From NCBI RefSeq assembly GCF_019431355.1, contig NZ_CP080269.1:806001-870000 (forward strand): a stretch of 64,000 bases of DNA, written 5' to 3'. The position numbers and the translations under genes are program-made. This stretch comes from Paenibacillus sp. R14(2021) (lineage in GTDB: Bacteria; Bacillota; Bacilli; Paenibacillales; Paenibacillaceae). Numbering within the stretch: position 1 is the stretch's first letter; the number at the start of each line of letters is the position of its first letter. The notes below the pieces were generated by a model, which ran no database searches, was not told where the DNA came from, and saw nothing but the letters and a program-made list of their open reading frames with translations. This document shows positions 51,118 through 60,381 of this stretch, one piece after another.

Positions 51118-51987
51118 ATGAAACGAAACATACTGACGAAAATGGTTATTGTAGGCGGAGTTACGGTGCTTTCTTCCGCGCTGCTGGCAGGCTGCGGTTC
51201 GAAAGACAACGCCGTGCAAGGAAGCGGCAAAAGCCCGATTATCGTGGAAGGCCCGATGCCGATCGAAGCCGAAAAATTCGCAGGCAAGCTGAAAAACGTC
51301 AAAGAAGAGAAGTCAGGCAGCTTTGTTTTTTACGTCGGCACGTTGAACGACTACCCGGTCATCGTGGCGAAAACGGGTAAAGGAATGGAAAATACGGCGG
51401 CCGCAACGGCGGTCGCGATTGAAAAATACCACCCTGCCGCCATTATCAATCAAGGGACGTCGGGTGGGCATGACCCGAGCCTAAACGTATTCGATATCGT
51501 TCTCGGACAACGCACGACCAATCTCGGTTCGTTAAAAACGGAAACCAAATTGGCTAATGAAGGAATGGATCCGACACTTTGGAAACCGATGGACTTGATG
51601 GCTTCCGAAGGCAGCGCCGGAGAAGATCCGAACGCCGAAAAGCCTCGCTTCTACGATGGAGATAAGGATTTGCTCGAAGCTGCCCTGGCGGTTAAGGATA
51701 CGTACACGAAAGGAAAAGTCGTGGAAGGCACGATCGGCTCCGCGGACGTATGGAACAACGAAGTCGACCGCATCAATTGGTTCCATACGAAATACGGAAC
51801 GTCCGTCGAAGAAATGGAAGGCGCCTCCGCGGCGCAAATCGCCAAAGCCTATGGTGTTCCGTTCCTCGGCATTCGGATTCTGTCGAACAATAAAACAAAT
51901 GGAGGCAAATACGACCCGAGTACGGCCGAAGCGAATCAGGAGTATGTTTACGAAGTGTTGAAGAAATATATTGAGAATCACGGATAA
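51118..51987 (+). CDS. Lipoprotein of the MTA/SAH nucleosidase family
   Basis: 289 residues: lipoprotein signal ending SALLAGC, a short linker, then a purine-nucleosidase-type domain. Family marks are GPMPIEAEKFAGKL (the Met-Pro-Glu start of MTAN), VAKTGKGMENTAAATAVAIE, NQGTSGGHDPSLNVFDIVLG, and the substrate-ribose EMEGASAAQIA with RILSN. These enzymes split methylthioadenosine or S-adenosylhomocysteine to adenine and a thioribose. The usual enzyme is cytosolic and about 230 residues; this one is anchored outside the cell and carries inserted loops near residues 145-180. AGGAGA lies upstream. Confidence 0.88.
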   Translation: MKRNILTKMVIVGGVTVLSSALLAGCGSKDNAVQGSGKSPIIVEGPMPIEAEKFAGKLKNVKEEKSGSFVFYVGTLNDYPVIVAKTGKGMENTAAATAVAIEKYHPAAIINQGTSGGHDPSLNVFDIVLGQRTTNLGSLKTETKLANEGMDPTLWKPMDLMASEGSAGEDPNAEKPRFYDGDKDLLEAALAVKDTYTKGKVVEGTIGSADVWNNEVDRINWFHTKYGTSVEEMEGASAAQIAKAYGVPFLGIRILSNNKTNGGKYDPSTAEANQEYVYEVLKKYIENHG

Positions 51988-51997
51988 CTCGAACAAA

Positions 51998-52043
51998 GGA
52001 CATAACTTTCTTTATCCTTAGGGATGAAAGTTATGTCCTATTT
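51998..52043. terminator. Bidirectional terminator
   Basis: GGACATAACTTTC / GAAAGTTATGTCC, a perfect 13-bp stem with a T-run on the plus strand, between convergent genes. Confidence 0.9.
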
Positions 52044-52064
52044 TTGTTAAATAGAAAATGATAT

Positions 52065-52616
52065 TCAGAATCTCATCTTTATCATGAATAATAAATATAA
52101 TATAACAGGTAATCCTACGATAGCTGATAGTATTGTAATTGCAGTATGTACTTTCTTCTCATCTCGTAATAGTAATAGTAAAGACTTATACCCCAAGTTA
52201 CCAATCCATCCACCTAAACCATTTAGGATTATATCATCAATATCTGCTGATCCAATACCTAGAAGCCCCTGAATGATTTCAACAAATAAACTCACTACTA
52301 ATATAAACAATAGATAAATTCGAACGCTTTTATTGTTCTTAAATAATGACAAATATACACCAAGGGGAATGAAAATAAGAATATTGCCAACCACATTAGC
52401 GAAAGCGAAATTTTTTAAATTAGCAGAACTGCCAGATATGTATTCACTTATGCTATAAAAAGGAATGAGATTGATTGACCTAACTAACGTCCTTTGGCTA
52501 TTAAATAGCTCGAAAATCGAAACTCTCGATAAGAATAATATTTTAATTAACAAAAGTATGTAACCGATGAAAACACCATATAAAAAGACTGTTTTTATTC
52601 GTTCTGGTTTATTCAT
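52065..52616 (-). CDS. VanZ-like membrane protein
   Basis: 183 residues with about four to five membrane segments. It carries the VanZ-family signature: NLIPFYSISEYI, FANVVGNILIFIPLGVYLSL, and the acidic FVEIIQGLLGIGSADIDDIILNGLGGWIG. VanZ confers low-level teicoplanin resistance in Enterococcus, but most homologues have unknown roles in the envelope. AAAGGAGAT precedes its ATG on the minus strand. It stands alone. Confidence 0.88.
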   Translation of the reverse strand: MNKPERIKTVFLYGVFIGYILLLIKILFLSRVSIFELFNSQRTLVRSINLIPFYSISEYISGSSANLKNFAFANVVGNILIFIPLGVYLSLFKNNKSVRIYLLFILVVSLFVEIIQGLLGIGSADIDDIILNGLGGWIGNLGYKSLLLLLRDEKKVHTAITILSAIVGLPVILYLLFMIKMRF

Positions 52617-52977
52617 AGATATCTCCTTTTTGTATCCTTCGCAACAAACTCATTAATCTCATTTCATTTTCCTTCAAAACTACTATCGTTCAAAGATCCT
52701 ATTGCCCTCCATGCTTGCTTTCACCAGATTCGATTTGCTAGTGCGATAGGAAGAGTATACCGTAGTTACTTAAACTATTTTGGTGCGATTTCTTAAAAAA
52801 TTCTTAAGTTTGCAGGATAAAATGAGAATATCGGTGACCCGTCTTTCTCGATCAACATTGCTCATTGGATACCTCACCAGCTGTCGTACCGTGATGCCGC
52901 CTTTTGGTAATGACAACAGTGATTGAATAAAAAAAGAGAAAGGAACAATATCCTTTCTCTCCTAAGCACTCTATATT
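52617..52977. other. Intergenic stretch with a minus-strand terminator
   Basis: AGAGAAAGGA/TCCTTTCTCT at 52935-52960, with a T-run on the minus strand, ends the Gly-rich gene. Otherwise AT-rich DNA without a supported gene. Confidence 0.7.
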
Positions 52978-53289
52978 TTAACGTTTCTTTTTACCGCGCA
53001 TTTTATCATCTCGGCCGCCAAATTGAAAACCTAGTTGGCCGCCATAACCGCCAATATGGCCGCCTAAATTAGCACCAACGCCTTGACCACCGAGAAAACC
53101 TCCAGCATGAACACCGGATCCAAATCCGCTAAGGTGACCACCGGCTTGAAAACCAAAGCCTTGCGGGCCTGATCCTTGAGGGAAATTCCAGTGGTACGAA
53201 TTCATTTGCTGCTGTTGTGGATACAGACCCTCTGGATATATCGGCTGTGGGTATTGACCGAATGGGTACATGTAGGGATTAATAGCCAT
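52978..53289 (-). CDS. Gly-rich, Tyr/Gln/Pro-rich small protein
   Basis: 103 residues. The first 35 are rich in Tyr, Pro and Gln (MYPFGQYPQPIYPEGLYPQQ); the middle is a run of Gly-His/Ala/Phe repeats (GGHLSGFGSGVHAGGFLGGQ); the end is basic (RGKKKR). AAGGAGG precedes ATG. The composition recalls spore-coat or exosporium filler proteins, but no named family is recognised. Confidence 0.65.
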   Translation of the reverse strand: MAINPYMYPFGQYPQPIYPEGLYPQQQQMNSYHWNFPQGSGPQGFGFQAGGHLSGFGSGVHAGGFLGGQGVGANLGGHIGGYGGQLGFQFGGRDDKMRGKKKR

Positions 53290-53403
53290 TCATAAAGCCT
53301 CCTTCCAGGTTGATATGAATTACCCTATTCAAAATTCGTTGGGTATGAAGCTTGGCTGCTTTAATTAGGCATTAGATTTTTTGAGTATTAAATATGTATT
53401 TCT

Positions 53404-53904
53404 TTATTGTAGTTTGGGATCTATCGGTGATGAATGATGGTTTGTGATAACTTCTTGAAAAAGATTGCTTTGTCCCATGCTCCCTCCCGGCTTCAAGCCA
53501 AGTATACGCTCTAAATCACCAACGGTAAGAGGTTTGGCATGTTGCATGAATTCGTAACCGACTTGTCCATTAGGCTCCAAAGTAGCTGTTTTGACATCGC
53601 TAATAGTAGAAACTCCTAGCTGACGTAGCCGCGTTTCGAGCTGGTCAACAGTCATACGGCATGATTTAAGATTTTTTTGAACAATTTGTCCGTTCTGAAT
53701 GACTAATTTAGCAATGGGTTGAACAATAGTCGTACCAAGCGAGATCATAATTACAGTGGTAGCAATTGTCATTTGGGAAATGGACTTTCTTCCTGCGATA
53801 CGCAGAAGTACTATCCCGAAAAGGGGGCTTTTCGGCGTGGTCGTTTCATTATCAGAAAAAAAAATGTTGGCACAAACCTCTAATTCGTCCTCATTTTCTA
53901 ACGT
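53404..53904 (-). pseudogene. Broken DUF421 (YetF-type) membrane protein gene
   Basis: The minus-strand frame is open from 53904 but has no ATG, GTG or TTG before the family region, which starts LFGIVLLRIAGRKSISQMT and IATTVIMISLGTTIVQPIA. It then jumps to KLVIQNGQIVQKNLKSCRMT and VDQLETRLRQLGVSTISDVK with ATLEPNGQVG. Typical members are 200-230 residues and have about 40 more residues between these blocks; that segment and the first membrane helix are missing here. The ATG at 53772 lies inside the domain. Confidence 0.65.
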
Positions 53905-54098
53905 TTATTGACTATTCAACAGAACGGGCATGAAGTAAAATATGACCTGCACGCAGTAAGATTGTTAAAGATTAACAAAACAAAACGGGGGACGGGAGGG
54001 TTGCAGAGCATCTGAAATCGGAGCGTGAACACAATGCAAACAAGCGGTTAATTCGATTTAATGGAAAGCGCTTTATTAGTCGAGGATGGAAGGGAAGG
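53905..54098. other. Upstream region of the GH85 gene
   Basis: AT-rich with a G-rich run (CGGGGGACGGGAGGG near 53988) and GGAAGGGAAGG as ribosome site. No promoter could be fixed with confidence. Confidence 0.4.
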
Positions 54099-57000
54099 AT
54101 GAGATTGTATTTTATACGAAACATATTCGCCTTGGCGGCCGTGTTTGTAGCCTCCTGCATGATTTGGCACGCGTCCGCGCATGCGGAGCAGCCGTATTCC
54201 TCTTACTGGTTTCCGAAGGACTTGCTGAACTGGTCCCCCGAGACGGACAAGGATGCCGCGTTCAACAAGTCGGGAATACCGCTTGCAAGCCGGTATACGG
54301 GCTATCAGGTAAATCCGAACGTTACTTTAAACCCTAAACTGGCAGCGCTTTCGTCGATGGCTGATCATACGAGCGGGACGCCGTCGCAAGGCTCGGATCA
54401 ATTTAATACGTACGCTTTTCAATATTGGCAGTATACCGATCTGCTTGTCGATTGGGCCGGATCCTCAGGAGAGGGCATTATCGTCCCTCCGAGCGCCGAC
54501 GCGACCGATGCCGCGCATAAGAACGGCGTTCCGATTCTCGGCACGATCTTCTATCCGCCGACCGCATACGGCGGAAAGATCGATTGGGTGAACGACTCCT
54601 TGGTGCAAAATCCGGACGGCTCGTTCCCTTTTGCGGACAAACTCATCGATGTTGCGAATTATTACGGGTTCGACGGCTGGTTCATCAATCAGGAGACGGC
54701 CGGCGGGAATACGGCGACCGCGACCAAAATGCAGCAAATGCTCAAATATTTGCAGCTTAAAAAGCCCGAAAACATGAAAATCATGTGGTACGACGCCATG
54801 ATCAGCAGCGGATTCGTTTCGTGGCAGGGCGCGCTCAATGCTAACAACAAAATGTTTTTCCAAGATAACGTAAAAGTTTCCGACAGCATGTTTCTTGATT
54901 TCAGATGGAGTACAAGCAGTTTGAGCTCTTCGAACGCGACAGCGACGAGCCTGGGCAGAAGTCCTTATGAATTGTATGCTGGCATCGATGTGGAAGCGAA
55001 CGGATATAATTCCTTCCCTAGATGGAGCTCTATCTTCCCGTCCGGAGGTCCGGCGGTTACTTCACTCGGTTTGTACCGCCCTGATTGGGCTTACAAATCA
55101 TCGACCGGGCAGGCGGACTACTATGCAAGAGAGAACCGGTTCTGGGTCGGACCGAACGGCGATCCGCGGCGTACGGCTCCCGGAACGTCATGGCCGGGAA
55201 TCGCGAATTACATTTCAGACAAAACACCGGTTACGAGTCTGCCGTTCGTAACGAATTTCAATACGGGGCAGGGGCATAAGTTTGCGGTTAATGGTGAAGT
55301 GCTACGAACCGCAGATTGGAACAACCGCAGCCTGCAGGACGTAATGCCGACTTGGCGCTGGATCGCGGACAGCGCGGGCACTGCGCTGAAGCCGGATATC
55401 GATTTCGCAAACGCCTATTACGGCGGAAGCTCCCTTAAGATATCGGGCGACCTTAGCCCGGCGAACGCCACGCAGATCAAGCTGTACAAGAGTGATCTGC
55501 CGGTAGATTCGGACACGAAGCTGGGCATAGCGTTCAAATTGGCGGATACGAGCCTTACCGCCTCGCATATGCAGGTCGGGATATCTTTCTCGGACGATTC
55601 GAACCAGTTTGTATACCTGGATGCGGGAGATGCACCGGGGGGGGCGTGGACCACGAAGTCGATACCGATCGGACAATATGCCGGCAAACGGATTGCCGCC
55701 ATCGGGCTGGGCTTCGCGAGCGACACGGTTATCAGCGGCTACTCCGTCAATATCGGGCAGCTGTCCGTATCCGACGGGGCCGAGCAGCCTTCGCAAGCTC
55801 TCCAGCCGGGTGAACCTGCGATGGAGAACGAGTTTACCGGAGGAATCATCGCGGATGCTCGGTTGACATGGACAAAGACGGACCCGGCTGCCGCGTTGTA
55901 CGAAATATATCGTCTGAAGCCAGACGGGACGCGCGAATTTCTAGGGGCAACGCCAAATGACGCTTATTACGTGTCCGTAATTAAACGGACCGGCAAAGAA
56001 ATGCAAACAACGCTGCAAATCGTCGGGCTCGATCGCGATTTCAGGCACGGCGCTCCGGCGACCGTCACGCTGAACTGGCCGGAATATCCAAAGCCGGTGG
56101 CGGATTTCACCGTAAGCCAGCGATATACCGCTCCGGGCCAGCCGATTGATCTGATAAATCAATCGTCGGAAACGGCCGATTCGGTCAGCTGGGATGTAGG
56201 AGGAGGCCATGTCGATTACAGCTCGGGGCATCCGGTCGTCACCTATGACCAAGAGGGAACGTACACGATTACGCTGACCGCCTCGAACAGCTCGGGCGAA
56301 GACGTGCATACGGAGCAAATTAACGTTACTTGGGCGGTATCGGGCGGCCTGTCCAATCTCGCGCTGAACAAGACGGCGACGGCCAGTTCGACGTGTGCAG
56401 CGAGCGAAGCTGCGAGATTCGCTTTCGACGGCAATTTGAAAACCAAATGGTGCGCCAATGTCGGCAGCGGGCCGCACTGGGTCGTAAGCGATTTGGGCTC
56501 CACTTATGCGATAACTGATTTTGTGATCTCGCATGCCGAGCTTGGCGGCGAAGCGGTCAGTATGAATACGTACGATTATAAAATTCAGCTAAGCGACGAT
56601 AAAGTGAACTGGAGAGACGTCGTCGACATCCACGGGAATACGAAGGGGCTAACTGAGCATACGATCGACCTGTCGGAAGCAAGGTATGTCCGGCTGTGGG
56701 TGACGAAGCCGACCAGCACAACCGACAATGCGGCCCGGATCTACGAATTTGAGATCGACGGGTATGCGATCAATCCCGCTTTCTTAAGTCTTAATAATGC
56801 GTCAAATGCCGGGGATGTGTTGAGTCTGCTCGGCTCGCCTGCATCGCCGGGTCTTCATCTGGATTTGACAAAGATGAATTTGCTCAGCGGCGACGGCAAA
56901 CTCACCGTTGCCCAGGCGATCGTGGGCGGCAAGTCGGCAAACGGTTATTTCAGCAGCGCCGCGATTCAGCGTGTGATCGATCAAGCGGTGGCCGGACTGG

Positions 57001-57755
57001 ATAAGACGGCTCCCGTAACGAATATTACGGTGGTTCCTGCCGAACCGGACGGGCAAAACGGCTGGTATGTTCACCCGGTCGAGCTGCAGCTGACGGCTTC
57101 GGACGATTTGTCGAGCGTAGTAAAAACGGAATACAGCGCTGATGGCGGAGTGACCTGGCTGCCTTATACCGATCCGATCACGCTCAGCGAAGACGCGGCG
57201 ACTACGATCACCTACCGCTCGACAGACGCCGCTGGTAACATCGAAACGTCCAAAGAAAGCCACTTTAAACTGGATAGGACCGCGCCAGCCGTAACCGCTT
57301 CGGTTTATGACGGAGAAGTGTTCACGGATGACCAAGCGATCTTACCGCAAATAGTCGTAGCAGATGCGGTTTCCGGCGTTGATGCGAGCCGAACGATTGT
57401 TACGTTGGACGGCGTGCAGCTTCAGCCTGGAGATGCGGTGGAGCTTAGCGGGCTGACGCTCGGAACCCACGTCTTGGTTGTGGAGGCAAGCGACAATGCG
57501 GGTAATGCCGGTACCTTGACGGTTCATTTCCAGACGACGGCAAGCATCGACTCCTTGCGCGCCCTGGTCGACAGATTCAGAGTGGACGGATCGATCGACA
57601 ACGCCGGTATCGCGAACAGCTTGCTGACGAAGCTTGAGAATGGGAACTTAAACAGCTTCGTGAACGAGGTAAGCGCGCAAAGCGGGAAGCATATTTCAAA
57701 CGAAGCGGCGGCTTATCTGCTTCGGGACGCGGCTTTCCTCATCCAGCAGCAATAA
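54099..57755 (+). CDS. Secreted multidomain endo-beta-N-acetylglucosaminidase (GH85)
   Basis: 1218 residues. Signal peptide to about residue 29 (SAHA). GH85 catalytic domain from about 35 to 350 with the acid pair Asn197/Glu199 in DGWFINQETAGG; this family cleaves the chitobiose core of N-glycans by substrate-assisted catalysis. Then a beta-sandwich (about 390-560), a PKD-like domain (665-750), an F5/8 type C/CBM32-like domain (752-888: NLALNKTATASS, ARYVRLWVTKP), a dockerin/cohesin-linker-like segment (895-967), two Ig-like repeats (968-1150, STDAAGNIETS, ASDNAGNAGT) and a FIMAH-like end (1150-1218). It releases glycans from glycoproteins outside the cell. Confidence 0.92.
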   Translation: MRLYFIRNIFALAAVFVASCMIWHASAHAEQPYSSYWFPKDLLNWSPETDKDAAFNKSGIPLASRYTGYQVNPNVTLNPKLAALSSMADHTSGTPSQGSDQFNTYAFQYWQYTDLLVDWAGSSGEGIIVPPSADATDAAHKNGVPILGTIFYPPTAYGGKIDWVNDSLVQNPDGSFPFADKLIDVANYYGFDGWFINQETAGGNTATATKMQQMLKYLQLKKPENMKIMWYDAMISSGFVSWQGALNANNKMFFQDNVKVSDSMFLDFRWSTSSLSSSNATATSLGRSPYELYAGIDVEANGYNSFPRWSSIFPSGGPAVTSLGLYRPDWAYKSSTGQADYYARENRFWVGPNGDPRRTAPGTSWPGIANYISDKTPVTSLPFVTNFNTGQGHKFAVNGEVLRTADWNNRSLQDVMPTWRWIADSAGTALKPDIDFANAYYGGSSLKISGDLSPANATQIKLYKSDLPVDSDTKLGIAFKLADTSLTASHMQVGISFSDDSNQFVYLDAGDAPGGAWTTKSIPIGQYAGKRIAAIGLGFASDTVISGYSVNIGQLSVSDGAEQPSQALQPGEPAMENEFTGGIIADARLTWTKTDPAAALYEIYRLKPDGTREFLGATPNDAYYVSVIKRTGKEMQTTLQIVGLDRDFRHGAPATVTLNWPEYPKPVADFTVSQRYTAPGQPIDLINQSSETADSVSWDVGGGHVDYSSGHPVVTYDQEGTYTITLTASNSSGEDVHTEQINVTWAVSGGLSNLALNKTATASSTCAASEAARFAFDGNLKTKWCANVGSGPHWVVSDLGSTYAITDFVISHAELGGEAVSMNTYDYKIQLSDDKVNWRDVVDIHGNTKGLTEHTIDLSEARYVRLWVTKPTSTTDNAARIYEFEIDGYAINPAFLSLNNASNAGDVLSLLGSPASPGLHLDLTKMNLLSGDGKLTVAQAIVGGKSANGYFSSAAIQRVIDQAVAGLDKTAPVTNITVVPAEPDGQNGWYVHPVELQLTASDDLSSVVKTEYSADGGVTWLPYTDPITLSEDAATTITYRSTDAAGNIETSKESHFKLDRTAPAVTASVYDGEVFTDDQAILPQIVVADAVSGVDASRTIVTLDGVQLQPGDAVELSGLTLGTHVLVVEASDNAGNAGTLTVHFQTTASIDSLRALVDRFRVDGSIDNAGIANSLLTKLENGNLNSFVNEVSAQSGKHISNEAAAYLLRDAAFLIQQQ

Positions 57756-57773
57756 CTCGAAATGCTCAAAAAG

Positions 57774-57808
57774 GAGCCGGCCTCATCTTCATAGCCGGCT
57801 CTTTTTTT
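57774..57808 (+). terminator. Terminator of the GH85 gene
   Basis: GAGCCGGC..GCCGGCTC followed by TTTTTTT, with a matching A-run before it. The 230 bp after it are AT-rich up to the galE promoter. Confidence 0.92.
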
Positions 57809-58037
57809 CACTTCGGCCGTGACAACACAAAATATGCTGAGATTATAAGCAATCTTAATCTAAGGGCACCCAGACCTTTTAGGATTATGGAGTATGAGGG
57901 AAAAACGTGTCGTATTTATGAGGAAATCATAGGTCCAACGATGCTTAGTTACATAGAGCCAACAAAAATATCCGTCTTACTATGCCAAGCTAATGGCTGT
58001 CAAAGAGCATTATTAATACTCAACATAAAAATAAAGC

Positions 58038-58068
58038 TTGAACGTGACGTAACGTAACCTTGTATAAT
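58038..58068 (+). promoter_or_regulatory. MerR-type promoter with 19-bp spacer and ACGT dyad
   Basis: TTGAAC (58038-58043) and TATAAT (58063-58068) are 19 bp apart, the over-long spacing that MerR-family activators correct by twisting DNA. The spacer holds GTGACGTAACGTAAC with an ACGT-N-ACGT core (58047-58055). The second gene of the unit encodes a MerR protein. Confidence 0.75.
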
Positions 58069-58104
58069 CAAACCAACGATACGACGAAATGGAGGATTTT
58101 GTAA

Positions 58105-59127
58105 ATGGCAATATTGGTTTGTGGCGGAGCCGGCTATATTGGAAGCCATGTAGTAGCCGCCCTTATTGAACAGCATGAGGAACTCGTGGTTATAGACCGC
58201 TTGGCCGCGGGAAGGGAGAATGCCGTAGTGGGCGGTAAACTGTATGATGGCGATTTGAATGATCGGGTAATGTTGGACATGATCTTTAAGGAAAATGAAA
58301 TCGAAGCCGTCATCCATTTGTCGGCCAGCTCTCTTGTCGGCGAGAGCATGACGCATTCGTTAGCGTACTATCGCAATAATGTGGAAGGATCATTGCGTTT
58401 GCTAGAGGCTATGCATAAGCACCGAGTGGATAAAATCGTTTTCTCTTCTACGGCCGCAGTTTATGGCGATCCGGAACGGATTCCGATCCGCGAGGACGAC
58501 CGGAAGATGCCGAGGAATACGTATGGAGAAACCAAATTAGCGGTAGAACGGATGCTGCATTGGGTGGAACAGTCGCACGGCATCAAATACGTGATTTTGA
58601 GATATTTTAATGTAGCTGGAGCTCATGACAACGGTTTAATCGGCGAGGATCACGACCCGGAAACTCATCTTATCCCTTTGGCTATCCAGGCTGCATTAGG
58701 ACAAAGAGAAAATATGATGATATATGGAGATGACTACTCTACGAAAGACGGAAGCTGTATAAGAGACTATGTTCATGTCATGGATGTTGCCGAGGCGCAT
58801 CTTCTGGCCTTGAACAGCTTGAGGAGCGGAGGGAGAAGCGGTGTCTATAATCTCGGCAACAGCGAGGGCTTTACAGTAAAAGAAGTTATTGAAACCGTCA
58901 AGAAGGTGACCGGGCTGGCTTTTCCAGTGCAAATTGCTTCCAGACGCCAAGGGGATCCAGCAGTATTGATTGCATCGCCTGATCTCATCATGGAAGAGCT
59001 GAACTGGTTCCCTAAGAGAAGCAGCTTGGAAAAGATGGTCGCAAGCGCCTGGGAGTGGCATCGTACCCATCCACACGGATACGCTAAAGGCAATGAGGAG
59101 ACATGGCAGAAGGAGTCGCAATCTTGA
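58105..59127 (+). CDS. galE: UDP-glucose 4-epimerase
   Basis: Interconverts UDP-glucose and UDP-galactose (Leloir pathway and surface-polysaccharide precursors). 340 residues: NAD site VCGGAGYIGSHVV, catalytic region FSSTAAVYGDPERIPI and YGETKLAVE (Tyr-x3-Lys), then RYFNVAGA and GSCIRDYVHVMDVAEAH, all typical of GalE. GGAGG precedes ATG 58105. Its stop overlaps the TTG start of the MerR-methyltransferase gene. Control by a MerR-type promoter is unusual for galE, so it may serve an inducible modification rather than central galactose use. Confidence 0.94.
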   Translation: MAILVCGGAGYIGSHVVAALIEQHEELVVIDRLAAGRENAVVGGKLYDGDLNDRVMLDMIFKENEIEAVIHLSASSLVGESMTHSLAYYRNNVEGSLRLLEAMHKHRVDKIVFSSTAAVYGDPERIPIREDDRKMPRNTYGETKLAVERMLHWVEQSHGIKYVILRYFNVAGAHDNGLIGEDHDPETHLIPLAIQAALGQRENMMIYGDDYSTKDGSCIRDYVHVMDVAEAHLLALNSLRSGGRSGVYNLGNSEGFTVKEVIETVKKVTGLAFPVQIASRRQGDPAVLIASPDLIMEELNWFPKRSSLEKMVASAWEWHRTHPHGYAKGNEETWQKESQS

Positions 59128-60341
59128 ATCGGAAAGACAAGGAGTATCTAACGACCGGGCAGCTCGCGAAACGTACAGGAATGACAGTTAGAACTTTGAG
59201 GTATTATGACCAGATCGGGTTACTAAAGCCATCGCATTATAACCATGCTTCTGCCCGTTTGTACAATAAAGAAGATTTAGTTCGGCTGCAAAAAATTCAT
59301 ACTCTAAAATATATTGGTCTGACTCTTGCCGACATCAAACAAATTATCCATGAAGGCTCACTTCCTGAGCAGGACTTAAAGAACTCTCTAATGGTGCAAA
59401 AGGAAGTGATCCGACAAAAAATTGTCCATATGCAATATGTATCCAAAGCGATAGATGAAGCTCTGGATATGCTCCGGGAACATCAAACAGAAGCGGATTG
59501 GGATAGTTTGTCGGACATTATTCAGACGATTCATACCGAAAAAAATTGGGGCGAGCAATACCGTAACGCACTCCGGCTGCAAGCAAGAATCCGGCTGTAC
59601 GACCGATTCAGCGCCAATAAAAACGGATGGCACCGGTGGTTCTTTGATCAGTTCGGTTCAGCATCAGATCTTAAAATATTGGAAATTGGCTGCGGAGATG
59701 GCGCCTTGTGGAGCCGAAATATAGACAGGGTTCCGCCATCATGGAGCATCACGCTTATCGATATATCACCGGGCATGCTGGAAGCCGCTCGAACCAATGT
59801 AAATGATCAAAACAACCAGTTTACGTTTCTGACGGCAGATGCGCAAGCGATTCCGTTCCATGACAGCGAGTTCGATGTCCTCATTGCGAATCACATGCTT
59901 TATCACGTGCTGGATATCGGGCAAGCTCTGTCAGAGTGCCATAGGGTGCTTAAAAATGACGGTCTACTCTATACGTCTACCATGAGCAAGAGCCATCTTC
60001 AGGAAATGGAGCAGCTCGCAAGGACATTCGACCCCGATATACGAGTGCTTGACGATGTCATGGAACGGTTTCATTTTGATAACGGTGCAAAGATACTGGC
60101 GTCTCGATTCACAGACATTGAGTTGATCCGGTATGAAGATTATATGCAGGTGGACGAAGCGGAACTGCTTATCCAATACATGACTTCAACGCCTATGAAC
60201 GCTAGGCTTTATCTAACAGGCGATATTTTAGAAGCCTTCAGATCCTATTTGAATGCGAAAATTCGGGAAGGTAACGGAAGCATCTATATTACTATGGATT
60301 CCGGCTTCTTTCTATCAAGAAAAAGGAGCAAGTCTGAATAA
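59124..60341 (+). CDS. MerR-type regulator fused to a class I methyltransferase
   Basis: About 405 residues. TTG 59124 is chosen: AAGGAG lies 8 bases upstream, and the TTGA overlaps the galE stop. Residues 8-75 are a MerR winged helix (YLTTGQLAKRTGMTVRTLRYYDQIG), followed by the dimerising coiled coil to about 130. Residues 165-320 are a Rossmann methyltransferase: motif I ILEIGCGDGALW, ITLIDISPGMLEAA, and the EFDVLIANHMLYHV region of SAM-dependent C/O/N-methyltransferases. The C-terminal part in MerR proteins normally senses a ligand; here an enzyme takes that place. Confidence 0.9.
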   Translation: MNRKDKEYLTTGQLAKRTGMTVRTLRYYDQIGLLKPSHYNHASARLYNKEDLVRLQKIHTLKYIGLTLADIKQIIHEGSLPEQDLKNSLMVQKEVIRQKIVHMQYVSKAIDEALDMLREHQTEADWDSLSDIIQTIHTEKNWGEQYRNALRLQARIRLYDRFSANKNGWHRWFFDQFGSASDLKILEIGCGDGALWSRNIDRVPPSWSITLIDISPGMLEAARTNVNDQNNQFTFLTADAQAIPFHDSEFDVLIANHMLYHVLDIGQALSECHRVLKNDGLLYTSTMSKSHLQEMEQLARTFDPDIRVLDDVMERFHFDNGAKILASRFTDIELIRYEDYMQVDEAELLIQYMTSTPMNARLYLTGDILEAFRSYLNAKIREGNGSIYITMDSGFFLSRKRSKSE

Positions 60342-60381
60342 TAGGTTGCCAGACCAGCCCACATGATGAGGAGGATTTTTC

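Noticed and set aside
38924..52616. Vancomycin/teicoplanin resistance cluster (VanW and VanZ-like genes)
   Set aside because: The two genes are 13 kb apart, on opposite strands, and no vanHAX, vanY or vanRS is present; both families are common outside resistance clusters.
56802..57335. Minus-strand ORF within the GH85 gene
   Set aside because: Antisense to Ig-like domains, no ribosome site, no recognisable family.
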